Positions 1-5,118 of a DNA stretch of 8,544 bases are shown piece by piece. A program made the translations under genes and the position numbers. Each line of letters begins with the position of its first letter. Position 1 is the stretch's first letter. The stretch is from JBGTHB01 sp041746415 (GTDB taxonomy: Bacteria; Pseudomonadota; Gammaproteobacteria; Coxiellales; Coxiellaceae), in assembly GCA_041746415.1 (NCBI GenBank), contig JBGTHB010000047.1, positions 1 through 8,544 of the forward strand. Direction: 5' to 3'. The notes beneath the pieces were generated by a model that saw nothing but the letters and a program-made list of their open reading frames with translations, searched no databases and was not told the origin of the DNA.

Positions 1-1
1 G

Positions 2-301
2 AAAAAATGTGGTTTGAAATACATCACGCGCAATTATCGCTCACGTTTTGGTGAAATTGATCTAATTATGTTAGACAAAAGCTGCTTAGTGTTTGTCGAA
101 GTGCGTTTTCGTCACGATAATTCCTATGGCAGCAGCCTTGAAACCATAACCGCCACCAAACAAAAAAAACTGATCAAAACCGCCAGGTGCTTTATTGGCG
201 CACATGCGCGTTTTCAATCCCATTGCTGTCGCTTTGATGTAGTTGGCTTGAGCCGTATGCTGCATCCAGTCTGGATTAAAAATGCATTTACGGTACAATA
301 G
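2..301 (+). CDS. yraN: YraN/UPF0102 family putative endonuclease, 5'-truncated by window edge
   Basis: The visible 99 codons are the C-terminal part of a YraN family protein. Reading from base 2 gives KKCGLKYITRNYRSRFGEID, which fits the family's conserved N-terminal segment, so the true start (roughly 20 residues earlier) lies left of the window. Key motifs are RFGEIDLI, then VFVEVRFR, which together form the acidic centre of the restriction-endonuclease-like fold. A conserved CRFDVVGL strand follows near the end. The family is predicted to be a PD-(D/E)XK-type nuclease, but its cellular role is poorly established. The next gene follows after 23 bases, matching the yraN-diaA-dolP order of Enterobacteria. 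A TTG at 14 could be read as a start, but it falls inside the conserved domain and is rejected. Confidence 0.88.
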   Translation, partial: KKCGLKYITRNYRSRFGEIDLIMLDKSCLVFVEVRFRHDNSYGSSLETITATKQKKLIKTARCFIGAHARFQSHCCRFDVVGLSRMLHPVWIKNAFTVQ

Positions 302-313
302 TTGTCACTCTTT

Positions 314-319
314 AAGGAG
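314..319 (+). promoter_or_regulatory. Ribosome binding site of the gmhA/diaA gene
   Basis: AAGGAG lies 5 bases before the ATG at 325. It is a near-consensus Shine-Dalgarno sequence and fixes that start codon. Confidence 0.8.
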
Positions 320-324
320 ATCTA

Positions 325-930
325 ATGGTTATTACTGAGCGTGTAAAAGCGCACTTTAAAAAGAACATCGAAACAATGCAGCTTGCCTCACAAGCGCTGG
401 CCGAAAAAATTGCGGTTGCTGCCAAAATGATGGCGGTATGTCTCATTAATAACCATAAAATTCTAGCGTGTGGTAATGGTGGTTCAGCGGCAGATGCCCA
501 GCATTTTTCAGCAGAATTGTTGAACCGCTTTGAAACCGAAAGGCCGCCATTAGCTGCTATTGCTTTAACCACTGACAGCTCAACGTTAACTTCTATCGGC
601 AACGATTACAGCTTTGATTTGGTGTTTTCCAAACAAGTCAAGGCGCTGGGCCAAGCACAAGATATTTTACTGGCTATTTCCACCAGTGGTAATTCTGAGA
701 ATGTGATCCAGGCTGTTCATATGGCGCATAATAATCAGATGCAAGTTATTGCACTTACTGGCAAAGATGGTGGTAGGATCGGCCAAATTTTAGAGGTGGG
801 TGATATAGAATTGCGTGTGCCTGCTAACACTACTTGCCGCATTCAAGAAGTGCATTTGCTAATATTGCATTGTTTGTGCGATGCTATTGACCAACAATTA
901 TTTGCTACTGAAGAGGTTGCCGTTCTGTGA
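325..930 (+). CDS. gmhA: SIS-domain phosphoheptose isomerase GmhA / DiaA-like protein
   Basis: The 201-residue protein is a single SIS (sugar isomerase) domain. The phosphosugar-binding motif CGNGGSAADAQHF is at residues 49-61, and the second loop AISTSGNS is at 117-124. The end of the domain carries RIQEVH at 172-177. Comparing with remembered E. coli GmhA, the catalytic Glu65 and His180 equivalents are present (E64, H177), as is a metal-binding His (H60). GmhA converts sedoheptulose 7-phosphate to D-glycero-D-manno-heptose 7-phosphate for LPS core synthesis. However, the segment RFETERPPLAAIALTTD and the position between yraN and dolP match E. coli DiaA, the DnaA-binding replication initiation factor. 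The Pseudomonas homologue at this locus is treated as GmhA. Because the active-site residues are intact I favour isomerase activity, with DiaA function possible. The stop overlaps the next start. Confidence 0.88.
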   Translation: MVITERVKAHFKKNIETMQLASQALAEKIAVAAKMMAVCLINNHKILACGNGGSAADAQHFSAELLNRFETERPPLAAIALTTDSSTLTSIGNDYSFDLVFSKQVKALGQAQDILLAISTSGNSENVIQAVHMAHNNQMQVIALTGKDGGRIGQILEVGDIELRVPANTTCRIQEVHLLILHCLCDAIDQQLFATEEVAVL

Positions 931-1508
931 AAAGAATGATTACTTGTTTAATTTTAGTTTACACACTCAGTTTATCTGGATGTGTTGTGCCTGTGTTTAT
1001 TGCTGGTGCGGCGGCGGGCGGCGCGGTTATTTATGACAAGCGTAGCGTTAAAACAATGGGAGAGGATCAACAAACGTATCAGTATGCGCAACGTTGGCTG
1101 AATGAAGACCCCGTATTAAAAGATCACTCACATATTGTTGTCGCTGTTTTCAATCATGTCGCTTTATTGATTGGACAAGCACAAACGCCTGAGATTCGTG
1201 ACCGTGCCTATCAAATCCTCGTGCAAGTGGCAAAAAAATTTCCGATCAGCCGTATATATAATGAAATTACTATTGCGGGAAATACTACTTTTGTGCAGCG
1301 TTCCAATGATTCTTGGGTTACCACAAAAGTCAGAACCGCCTTGCTAGCGAAAAAAGGGCTGGCGTCCAACAATATAAAAGTGATTACTGAAAACAGTGTG
1401 GTTTATTTGATGGGTGACATTGGCCGTAGCCAGGCAAAATTAGCCGCTGATGCAGCGCGACGTGTACAGGGCGTACAAAAAGTGGTGAAAGTGTTTACCT
1501 ATGACTAG
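927..1508 (+). CDS. dolP: BON-domain outer-membrane lipoprotein, DolP/YraP family
   Basis: The 193-residue protein starts with a lipoprotein signal: positive MKR, a hydrophobic stretch, and the lipobox LSGC with the lipidated cysteine at residue 19. Residue 20 is Val, not Asp, so outer-membrane sorting is expected. Two BON domains follow, at about 45-118 and 128-193, and the total length matches E. coli DolP (191). DolP supports outer-membrane integrity and localises to the division site; BON domains bind anionic phospholipid. The GTG start at 927 overlaps the upstream TGA (GTGA), and AAGAGG at 911-916 is 10 bases before it. The in-frame ATG at 936 would be 19 bases from that site, so GTG is preferred. 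The position after gmhA/diaA is the conserved one. The short Ala/Gly-rich stretch after the cysteine (AGAAAGG) is typical of the family. Confidence 0.9.
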   Translation: MKRMITCLILVYTLSLSGCVVPVFIAGAAAGGAVIYDKRSVKTMGEDQQTYQYAQRWLNEDPVLKDHSHIVVAVFNHVALLIGQAQTPEIRDRAYQILVQVAKKFPISRIYNEITIAGNTTFVQRSNDSWVTTKVRTALLAKKGLASNNIKVITENSVVYLMGDIGRSQAKLAADAARRVQGVQKVVKVFTYD

Positions 1509-2154
1509 CGCTAATATCATACATACTATTGCGTTGGTTATTATTCCGTTATTGTTTGCCATTACGTTGCATGAAGCGGCGCATGGTTGGGTGGCGATGA
1601 AGCTGGGTGATAAAACAGCGTTATTAATGGGCCGCGTCACATTGAATCCTGCTAAGCACATTGATCCTATGGGCACAGTTATTTTGCCTATTGCTATGCT
1701 GATTTTGAGTCATTTTACCTTTGCGTTTGGTTGGGCCAAGCCCGTTCCTGTCACCTGGCAGAATTTAAAAAATCCCCGCCGTGACAAAGCATTAGTGGCT
1801 TTAGCTGGTCCTGGTGCAAATTTACTGATGGCAGTTATATGGGCCGTGGTGGCAAAAGTGGCTTTTATTTATCACCCCCACGAGCTAGCTAACTTTTTTT
1901 ATTTAATGGGAATGTTTGGCATCACCATAAACATAGTTTTAATGTTGTTGAATTTAATTCCTTTGCCGCCTTTGGATGGCTCTCGCGTTGTGTCCAGTTT
2001 GCTACCGCCACGAACTGCCGCAACCTATGATCGCATTGAGCCTTATGGTATTTGGATATTGTTGGGGCTATTGGTCTTTGGTGTGCTGGGTAAAATACTT
2101 TTACCTCCGGTGGCATACCTTACGATTATTATTCGAAATTTATTTGGCTTGTGA
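1501..2154 (+). CDS. Site-2-protease-like M50 family zinc metallopeptidase (membrane)
   Basis: The 217-residue polytopic membrane protein belongs to the minimal prokaryotic site-2-protease group. The zinc-binding HEAAH motif (residues 24-28) sits in the first membrane helix. The third zinc ligand is D159 within the NLIPLPPLDGS segment. Other conserved features are FGWAKPVPV (76-84) and the ALAGPGANL loop (100-108). About five or six hydrophobic helices can be read. Proteins of this compact type (YwhC/Rip-like, with no PDZ domain) are intramembrane proteases; their substrates are mostly unknown. The ATG lies inside dolP and overlaps its end by 8 bases, so translation is probably coupled to dolP. 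No strong Shine-Dalgarno is visible. This gene is not part of the classical yraN-diaA-dolP unit. The gene ends 33 bases from the convergent sspB stop, with no clear terminator hairpin between. Confidence 0.9.
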   Translation: MTSANIIHTIALVIIPLLFAITLHEAAHGWVAMKLGDKTALLMGRVTLNPAKHIDPMGTVILPIAMLILSHFTFAFGWAKPVPVTWQNLKNPRRDKALVALAGPGANLLMAVIWAVVAKVAFIYHPHELANFFYLMGMFGITINIVLMLLNLIPLPPLDGSRVVSSLLPPRTAATYDRIEPYGIWILLGLLVFGVLGKILLPPVAYLTIIIRNLFGL

Positions 2155-2187
2155 GTTAAGAAAAGGGCTTAAACAGGCGCTTAAAAA

Positions 2188-2586
2188 TTATTTCACAACC
2201 TTTAAACTAGGCTTGCCTTTTTTAGTTGTGGTTGGCGTTGTTGGCGGGGTATCAACAGGGTCACCACTATCGCCCTTATCTTCTTCGTTAAACACCATGC
2301 CTTTGCCATTTTCAAATGAATAAATGGCCATTACTGCAGAGATTGGGATAAACACATGAAACGGCACGCCTTTAAAACGTGCATCAAACTCAACAGCATC
2401 ATTGCCCATGCGTAGATTACCAACAGCAGTAGGCTCAATGTTTAATACGATTTTACCGTTCTCAATAAATTTTTCTGGGACGACAACATTATTCGCAGAA
2501 GCATTCACCATCATATAAGGTGTTTGAGAGTTATCAAGCAGCCATTCATAAATGGCTCGCAATAAGTAAGGTCGACTAGAAGTCAT
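2188..2586 (-). CDS. sspB: ClpXP protease specificity-enhancing factor SspB
   Basis: The protein has 132 residues from the chosen ATG. It opens with SSRPYLLRAIYEWLLDN, the hallmark SspB N-terminus, and the core segments IVLNIEPTAVGNL and VEFDARFKGVPF follow. A flexible Thr/Pro-rich linker leads to the C-terminal KPSLKVVK, which matches the ClpX-binding (XB) tail of E. coli SspB. The linker is shorter than in E. coli (165 residues in total). SspB delivers ssrA-tagged peptides from stalled ribosomes to ClpXP in the cytoplasm. The start is uncertain: ATG at 2586 overlaps sspA by 11 bases, while a GTG at 2595 would add three residues. A weak GTGAGA precedes the ATG, so I chose it. It is the last gene of the leftward rplM-rpsI-sspA-sspB operon and is probably translationally coupled to sspA. 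Confidence 0.93.
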   Translation of the reverse strand: MTSSRPYLLRAIYEWLLDNSQTPYMMVNASANNVVVPEKFIENGKIVLNIEPTAVGNLRMGNDAVEFDARFKGVPFHVFIPISAVMAIYSFENGKGMVFNEEDKGDSGDPVDTPPTTPTTTKKGKPSLKVVK

Positions 2587-3205
2587 CTGTCTCACGCAGT
2601 TCGCGCTCTGCTTCAGTTAAACTAACTTGAAAAGCATCACGATTAAAAACACGCTCTTGGTATTGTTCAATTCCTTTGGTCGAGCGTGGTAATTCTATAC
2701 CTAATGCGGGCAAACGCCACAATAATGGCGCAATAACGCAATCCACCAACGTAAAATCATCACTCAAAAAATAAGGTGAATCAGCAAATACAGGGGCCAG
2801 GCCTAACAGTGCTTGTTCAAGCTCGCGCCGTGCTTCGTCAGCATCAGGTTCTTTGTTGTCAATTTTAGTGTACAAGTGATACCAATCGTGACGGATACGA
2901 TGCATCATCAAGCGGCTTTTGGCGCGAGCAACAGGATAAACAGGCAATAAAGGAGGGTGAGGAAAGCGCTCATCCAAATATTCCATAATAATTTGAGCGG
3001 TATATAAAACTAAATCTCGATCAACTAATGTTGGTAAATTATTATATGGATTGAGTTCGGCTAAATCTTCGTTAGGATGATTATCATCTACGTTGAGAAT
3101 ATCTACTGTTACGCCCTTTTCAGCTAAAACAATTCGCGCCTGATGACTGTAGATATCCAATGGCCCTGAATAAAGCGTCATAATAGAACGTTTGACTACT
3201 GTCAT
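2576..3205 (-). CDS. sspA: Stringent starvation protein A (GST-fold RNA polymerase-associated protein)
   Basis: The 209-residue protein has an N-terminal thioredoxin-like domain (about 7-85) and a helical C-terminal GST-type domain. Conserved SspA stretches are MTLYSGPLDIYSHQARIVLAEKG (residues 9-31, abbreviated motif SGPxDIYSHQ), IIMEYLDERFPHPPL, and LVDCVIAPLLWRLPALGIE. The PHP surface motif (82-84), reported as important for E. coli SspA function, is intact. SspA binds RNA polymerase with sigma70, acts in stress and acid tolerance, and in other pathogens influences virulence genes. The start ATG has AAGGAG 10 bases upstream (3216-3221). It follows rpsI after 35 bases, where many gammaproteobacteria carry petABC between the two. 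Confidence 0.95.
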   Translation of the reverse strand: MTVVKRSIMTLYSGPLDIYSHQARIVLAEKGVTVDILNVDDNHPNEDLAELNPYNNLPTLVDRDLVLYTAQIIMEYLDERFPHPPLLPVYPVARAKSRLMMHRIRHDWYHLYTKIDNKEPDADEARRELEQALLGLAPVFADSPYFLSDDFTLVDCVIAPLLWRLPALGIELPRSTKGIEQYQERVFNRDAFQVSLTEAERELRETDDF

Positions 3206-3215
3206 AAGTAAATTG

Positions 3216-3221
3216 CTCCTT
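3216..3221 (-). promoter_or_regulatory. Ribosome binding site of sspA
   Basis: On the minus strand AAGGAG lies 10 bases before the sspA ATG, inside the 35-base gap after rpsI. It supports independent translation initiation within the operon. Confidence 0.65.
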
Positions 3222-3240
3222 GAGAAAAGAAAAGCCAGAA

Positions 3241-3681
3241 TTAGCGTTTTGAGAACTGAGTTCCTTTGCGCGCTTTATGACGGCCCACTTTTTTACGTTC
3301 AACCATTCGTGGGTCACGAGTTACAAACCCGCCTTTGCGTAAAGTCGCGTGCCATTCACCTTGACCGCCTTCAACACTTTCGTTGTCACCACCATTTTGC
3401 TCACGTTCAAACTTGATTAGCGCGCGAGTAATGCCATGCCGAATTGCACCAGCTTGGCCGGTTGTGCCGCCGCCTTGCACCGTAACTAAAATATCAAACC
3501 GGGATTCAACGTCAATGGCTTTTAATGGCTGACGCACGATCATGCGTTCAGTTGCGCGCCCAAAATAATCATCAAGCGTTTTGCCATTTACTGCAATCGC
3601 ACCACTTCCTTTGCGAAGAAATACACGTGCTGTTGCGTTTTTACGACGACCAGTACCTAAATTTTGTTGTAACGCTACCAT
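3241..3681 (-). CDS. rpsI: 30S ribosomal protein S9 (uS9) with internal insertion
   Basis: The 146-residue protein has the S9 signatures GTGRRK (9-14), YFGRAT (39-44), the GQAGAIRHGITRAL loop (75-88), GFVTRDPRMVERKKVG (118-133) and the conserved QFSKR C-terminus, whose last Arg contacts the P-site tRNA. S9 is normally about 130 residues. The extra length lies at about 93-109, between ALIKFE and TLRKGG, as an acidic, Gly- and Gln-rich segment (REQNGGDNESVEGGQGE). It is in frame and the flanks are intact, so it is a real insertion and not a frameshift. The start ATG lies 6 bases after the rplM stop, and AGGGGA overlapping the end of rplM serves as the ribosome binding site. The gene is co-transcribed with rplM, as in nearly all bacteria. 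Confidence 0.97.
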   Translation of the reverse strand: MVALQQNLGTGRRKNATARVFLRKGSGAIAVNGKTLDDYFGRATERMIVRQPLKAIDVESRFDILVTVQGGGTTGQAGAIRHGITRALIKFEREQNGGDNESVEGGQGEWHATLRKGGFVTRDPRMVERKKVGRHKARKGTQFSKR

Positions 3682-3687
3682 CTTAAC

Positions 3688-4122
3688 TTATTCCCCTAAC
3701 TCAATTTTTTCTGGTTGCTGAGCTTCATGCGGATGCGCTTCGCCAGCATACACTTTCAATTTGCGAAACATTTGACGACCTAGCGGACCTTTCGGCAACA
3801 TGCCTTTTACCGCTATCTCAATAACACGCGTCGGATGTTTAGCCTGCATTTCATTAAACGTAGCTTCTTTTAAACCACCGGGATATTGAGTGTGGCTATA
3901 ATAAACTTTCTTCTCAGCTTTACCACCTGTAACTGCTACCGAATCCGCATTTACAACGACGAGAAAATCGCCAGTGTCGGCATGAGGTGTGAAAGTGGGT
4001 CTGTGTTTACCGCGTAAACGCATGGCGATAGCTGTTGCCAAACGACCTAACGTTTTTCCTTTGGCATCAACGAGATACCATTGTGATTGTGAATTATCTG
4101 TTTTAGCCATGAATGTTGACAT
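3688..4122 (-). CDS. rplM: 50S ribosomal protein L13 (uL13)
   Basis: The 144-residue protein is close to the 142 of E. coli L13. Motifs include WYLVDAKGKTLGRLAT near the N-terminus, RLRGKHRPTFTPHADTGD, the VKGMLPKGPLGRQMFRKLKV segment and the C-terminal HPHEAQQPE. L13 binds 23S rRNA and is an early assembly protein of the large subunit. The reading frame stays open upstream to 4176. I chose the ATG at 4122 because MSTFMAK lines up with the family N-terminus and because GGAG sits 9 bases before it. The longer version would add 18 non-conserved residues and would run into the promoter. It is the first gene of the leftward operon. In E. coli L13 represses its own operon, but the short leader here shows no obvious structure. 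Confidence 0.97.
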   Translation of the reverse strand: MSTFMAKTDNSQSQWYLVDAKGKTLGRLATAIAMRLRGKHRPTFTPHADTGDFLVVVNADSVAVTGGKAEKKVYYSHTQYPGGLKEATFNEMQAKHPTRVIEIAVKGMLPKGPLGRQMFRKLKVYAGEAHPHEAQQPEKIELGE

Positions 4123-4156
4123 GTAGGCTTGCTCCAAAGCTTTATAAAGGTCCAGA

Positions 4157-4186
4157 ATAGTACAGCACTGCGACATCGAAAATCAA
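4157..4186 (-). promoter_or_regulatory. Candidate sigma70 promoter of the rplM-rpsI-sspA-sspB operon
   Basis: On the minus strand TTGATT (plus 4181-4186) and TACTAT (plus 4157-4162) are separated by 18 bases, each matching 4 of 6 consensus positions. Transcription would start near 4150, giving a leader of about 28 bases that holds the rplM ribosome binding site. The placement argues against the longer rplM reading frame. Confidence 0.45.
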
Positions 4187-4311
4187 GACAAAAATGGCAT
4201 TAGAGATCGCAGCTGCAAAAAGTCCTCCATAATTACACGCTGTTTTGTTATTTGCAACTAGGAAAACCGTTAAAAAACATGTGCTTTTATTAAAAAATAT
4301 GCTATTTTTGA

Positions 4312-4332
4312 CCTTGGTGACTATTCACCAGG
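4312..4332. repeat. Inverted repeat upstream of the HU-like gene
   Basis: TGGTGA (4315-4320) and TCACCA (4325-4330) form a perfect 6-bp stem with a 4-base loop, extended by CC/GG with one bulged T. It lies next to a TTGACC element (4308-4313) that could be a -35, though no well-spaced -10 is visible. It could be a protein operator or an RNA hairpin at the 5' end of the leader. It is followed by T/A-rich sequence without a continuous T run, so it is not a convincing terminator. Confidence 0.4.
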
Positions 4333-4351
4333 ATTTATTTTATTGATAACC

Positions 4352-4412
4352 GCCTGTTTTGAAGCCTTTTTCGAGCAGGCAACCAACGGACTAAATTAAG
4401 AGGAAAGCCAAC
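4352..4412 (+). promoter_or_regulatory. Structured leader of the HU-like gene with shared 12-base element
   Basis: GCCTG (4352-4356) pairs with CAGGC (4376-4380), and the stem can be extended inward imperfectly through wobble pairs. Directly after it comes AACCAACGGACT (4381-4392), which recurs exactly at 5093-5104 before the next gene. The Shine-Dalgarno AAGAGG (4398-4403) follows, 9 bases before the ATG. Regulation by an RNA-binding protein or by translation control is plausible but inferred. Confidence 0.4.
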
Positions 4413-4898
4413 ATGCCAGTAAAAAAACGCAAAACCAAAACTAAAAGTAAAACAACCACAAAGCGTAAAAAAACCACAGCACGTCGTAAAACAGCAACAA
4501 AAACGAAAGCGCGCGTAAAAGCACGCAGCAGCAGCAAACGCAAAAAAGCCACAGCTGCTAATGCCAGCGCTAAACTGTCGTCTACAGCAATCAAAAATGC
4601 CTACACTAAATCACAGTTAATGACTGAAATTGCTGATGCCACTGAATTATCTAAAAAACAAGTTGCTTCAGTATTTGAAGTGCTTGGCAGTGTAATGCAT
4701 CGCCACCTCAAAAAAGGTGGGGCGCGTCAATTTACTGTGCCAGGCTTAATGAAATGCGTAGTAAAAAACCGTCCAGCTCGTCCAGCACGTAAAGGCATCA
4801 ACCCTTTTACTGGCGAAATGACAACATTTAAAGCAAAACCAGCAACGAATGTGGTTAAGCTTCGTCCTTTAAAAAATCTCAAAGAAATGGTGGACTAA
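4413..4898 (+). CDS. HU/IHF-like DNA-binding protein with histone-H1-like basic tail
   Basis: The 161-residue protein has two parts. Residues 1-46 contain 23 Lys/Arg and no acidic residue, in a Lys-Thr-Ser-Arg-Ala low-complexity tail resembling eukaryotic linker histone tails. Residues about 65-161 are an HU/IHF-type fold: TKSQLMTEIADATELSKKQV, then FTVPGLMKCVVKNRPA, then the DNA-contacting arm KGINPFTGE (127-135), where P131 corresponds to the intercalating proline of HU. It is expected to bind and compact DNA non-specifically in the nucleoid. Lysine-rich HU variants of this family, ending in a RPLKNLKEMV-type helix, occur in several proteobacteria. The ATG has AAGAGG 9 bases upstream. The gene is transcribed alone: it is divergent from rplM and followed by a strong terminator. 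The tail coding sequence is A-rich because it is mostly Lys and Thr codons. Confidence 0.88.
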   Translation: MPVKKRKTKTKSKTTTKRKKTTARRKTATKTKARVKARSSSKRKKATAANASAKLSSTAIKNAYTKSQLMTEIADATELSKKQVASVFEVLGSVMHRHLKKGGARQFTVPGLMKCVVKNRPARPARKGINPFTGEMTTFKAKPATNVVKLRPLKNLKEMVD

Positions 4899-4926
4899 GC
4901 CTCCTCCGCTTTTGAGTTTTCAATTC

Positions 4927-4960
4927 AACCCGCTAAGTAATTAATTTAGCGGGTTTTTTT
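4927..4960 (+). terminator. Rho-independent terminator of the HU-like gene
   Basis: AACCCGCTAA (4927-4936) pairs perfectly with TTAGCGGGTT (4946-4955) around a 9-base loop, followed directly by a run ending at 4960 (seven T from 4954). It lies 28 bases after the stop codon. Confidence 0.92.
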
Positions 4961-4995
4961 ATGCCATAGGCAAAACGTAGTCGCCGCTAATTCTA

Positions 4996-5045
4996 TTAAG
5001 GAAGATGGCATAATTAATATTAATTTAAGATCCTTAACATATAAT
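4996..5045 (+). promoter_or_regulatory. Promoter and nested palindromes upstream of the 188-residue gene
   Basis: A perfect TATAAT -10 box lies at 5040-5045, predicting a start near 5052. The -35 region is AT-only and poorly matches consensus. It is occupied by a perfect 14-bp palindrome AATTAATATTAATT (5012-5025). A second inverted repeat, TTAAGGA (4996-5002) and TCCTTAA (5031-5037), is almost concentric with it. This arrangement suggests an operator for a dimeric regulator, although AT-rich palindromes also arise by chance. Confidence 0.5.
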
Positions 5046-5057
5046 TACCGCTTTAGA

Positions 5058-5118
5058 TTGCTGAATTTCAGATTTAGCAAACAAACTGTATTAACCAACG
5101 GACTGCAAGAGGGTAACC
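5058..5118 (+). promoter_or_regulatory. Structured leader of the 188-residue gene with shared 12-base element
   Basis: TTGCTGAAT (5058-5066) pairs with ATTTAGCAA (5072-5080) as a 9-bp stem with one G-U pair and a 5-base loop, close to the predicted transcript 5' end. AACCAACGGACT (5093-5104) follows, identical to 4381-4392. The Shine-Dalgarno AAGAGG (5107-5112) lies 6 bases before the ATG. Confidence 0.45.

Noticed and set aside
2155..2187. Possible bidirectional terminator between the convergent protease and sspB genes
   Set aside because: The repeated GCTTAAA units are direct, not inverted, and no stable stem with a T run is present on either strand.
1976..2323. Plus-strand reading frame of 115 codons overlapping the protease gene and sspB
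   Set aside because: It is out of frame with the protease, runs antisense through the conserved C-terminal region of sspB, and shows no family motif or ribosome site.
3192..3416. Plus-strand frame of 74 codons antisense to rpsI
   Set aside because: Wholly covered by the well-conserved rpsI and sspA start region.
4123..4176. Eighteen-codon N-terminal extension of rplM
   Set aside because: L13 homologues start at the equivalent of MSTFMAK; the extension is not conserved, overlaps the likely promoter, and the internal ATG has its own GGAG site.
4391..4594. Minus-strand reading frame of 67 codons, very hydrophobic
   Set aside because: It is the antisense of the Lys/Thr/Arg-rich tail of the HU-like gene; the Leu/Val-rich appearance follows from reversing AAA/ACA/CGT codons.
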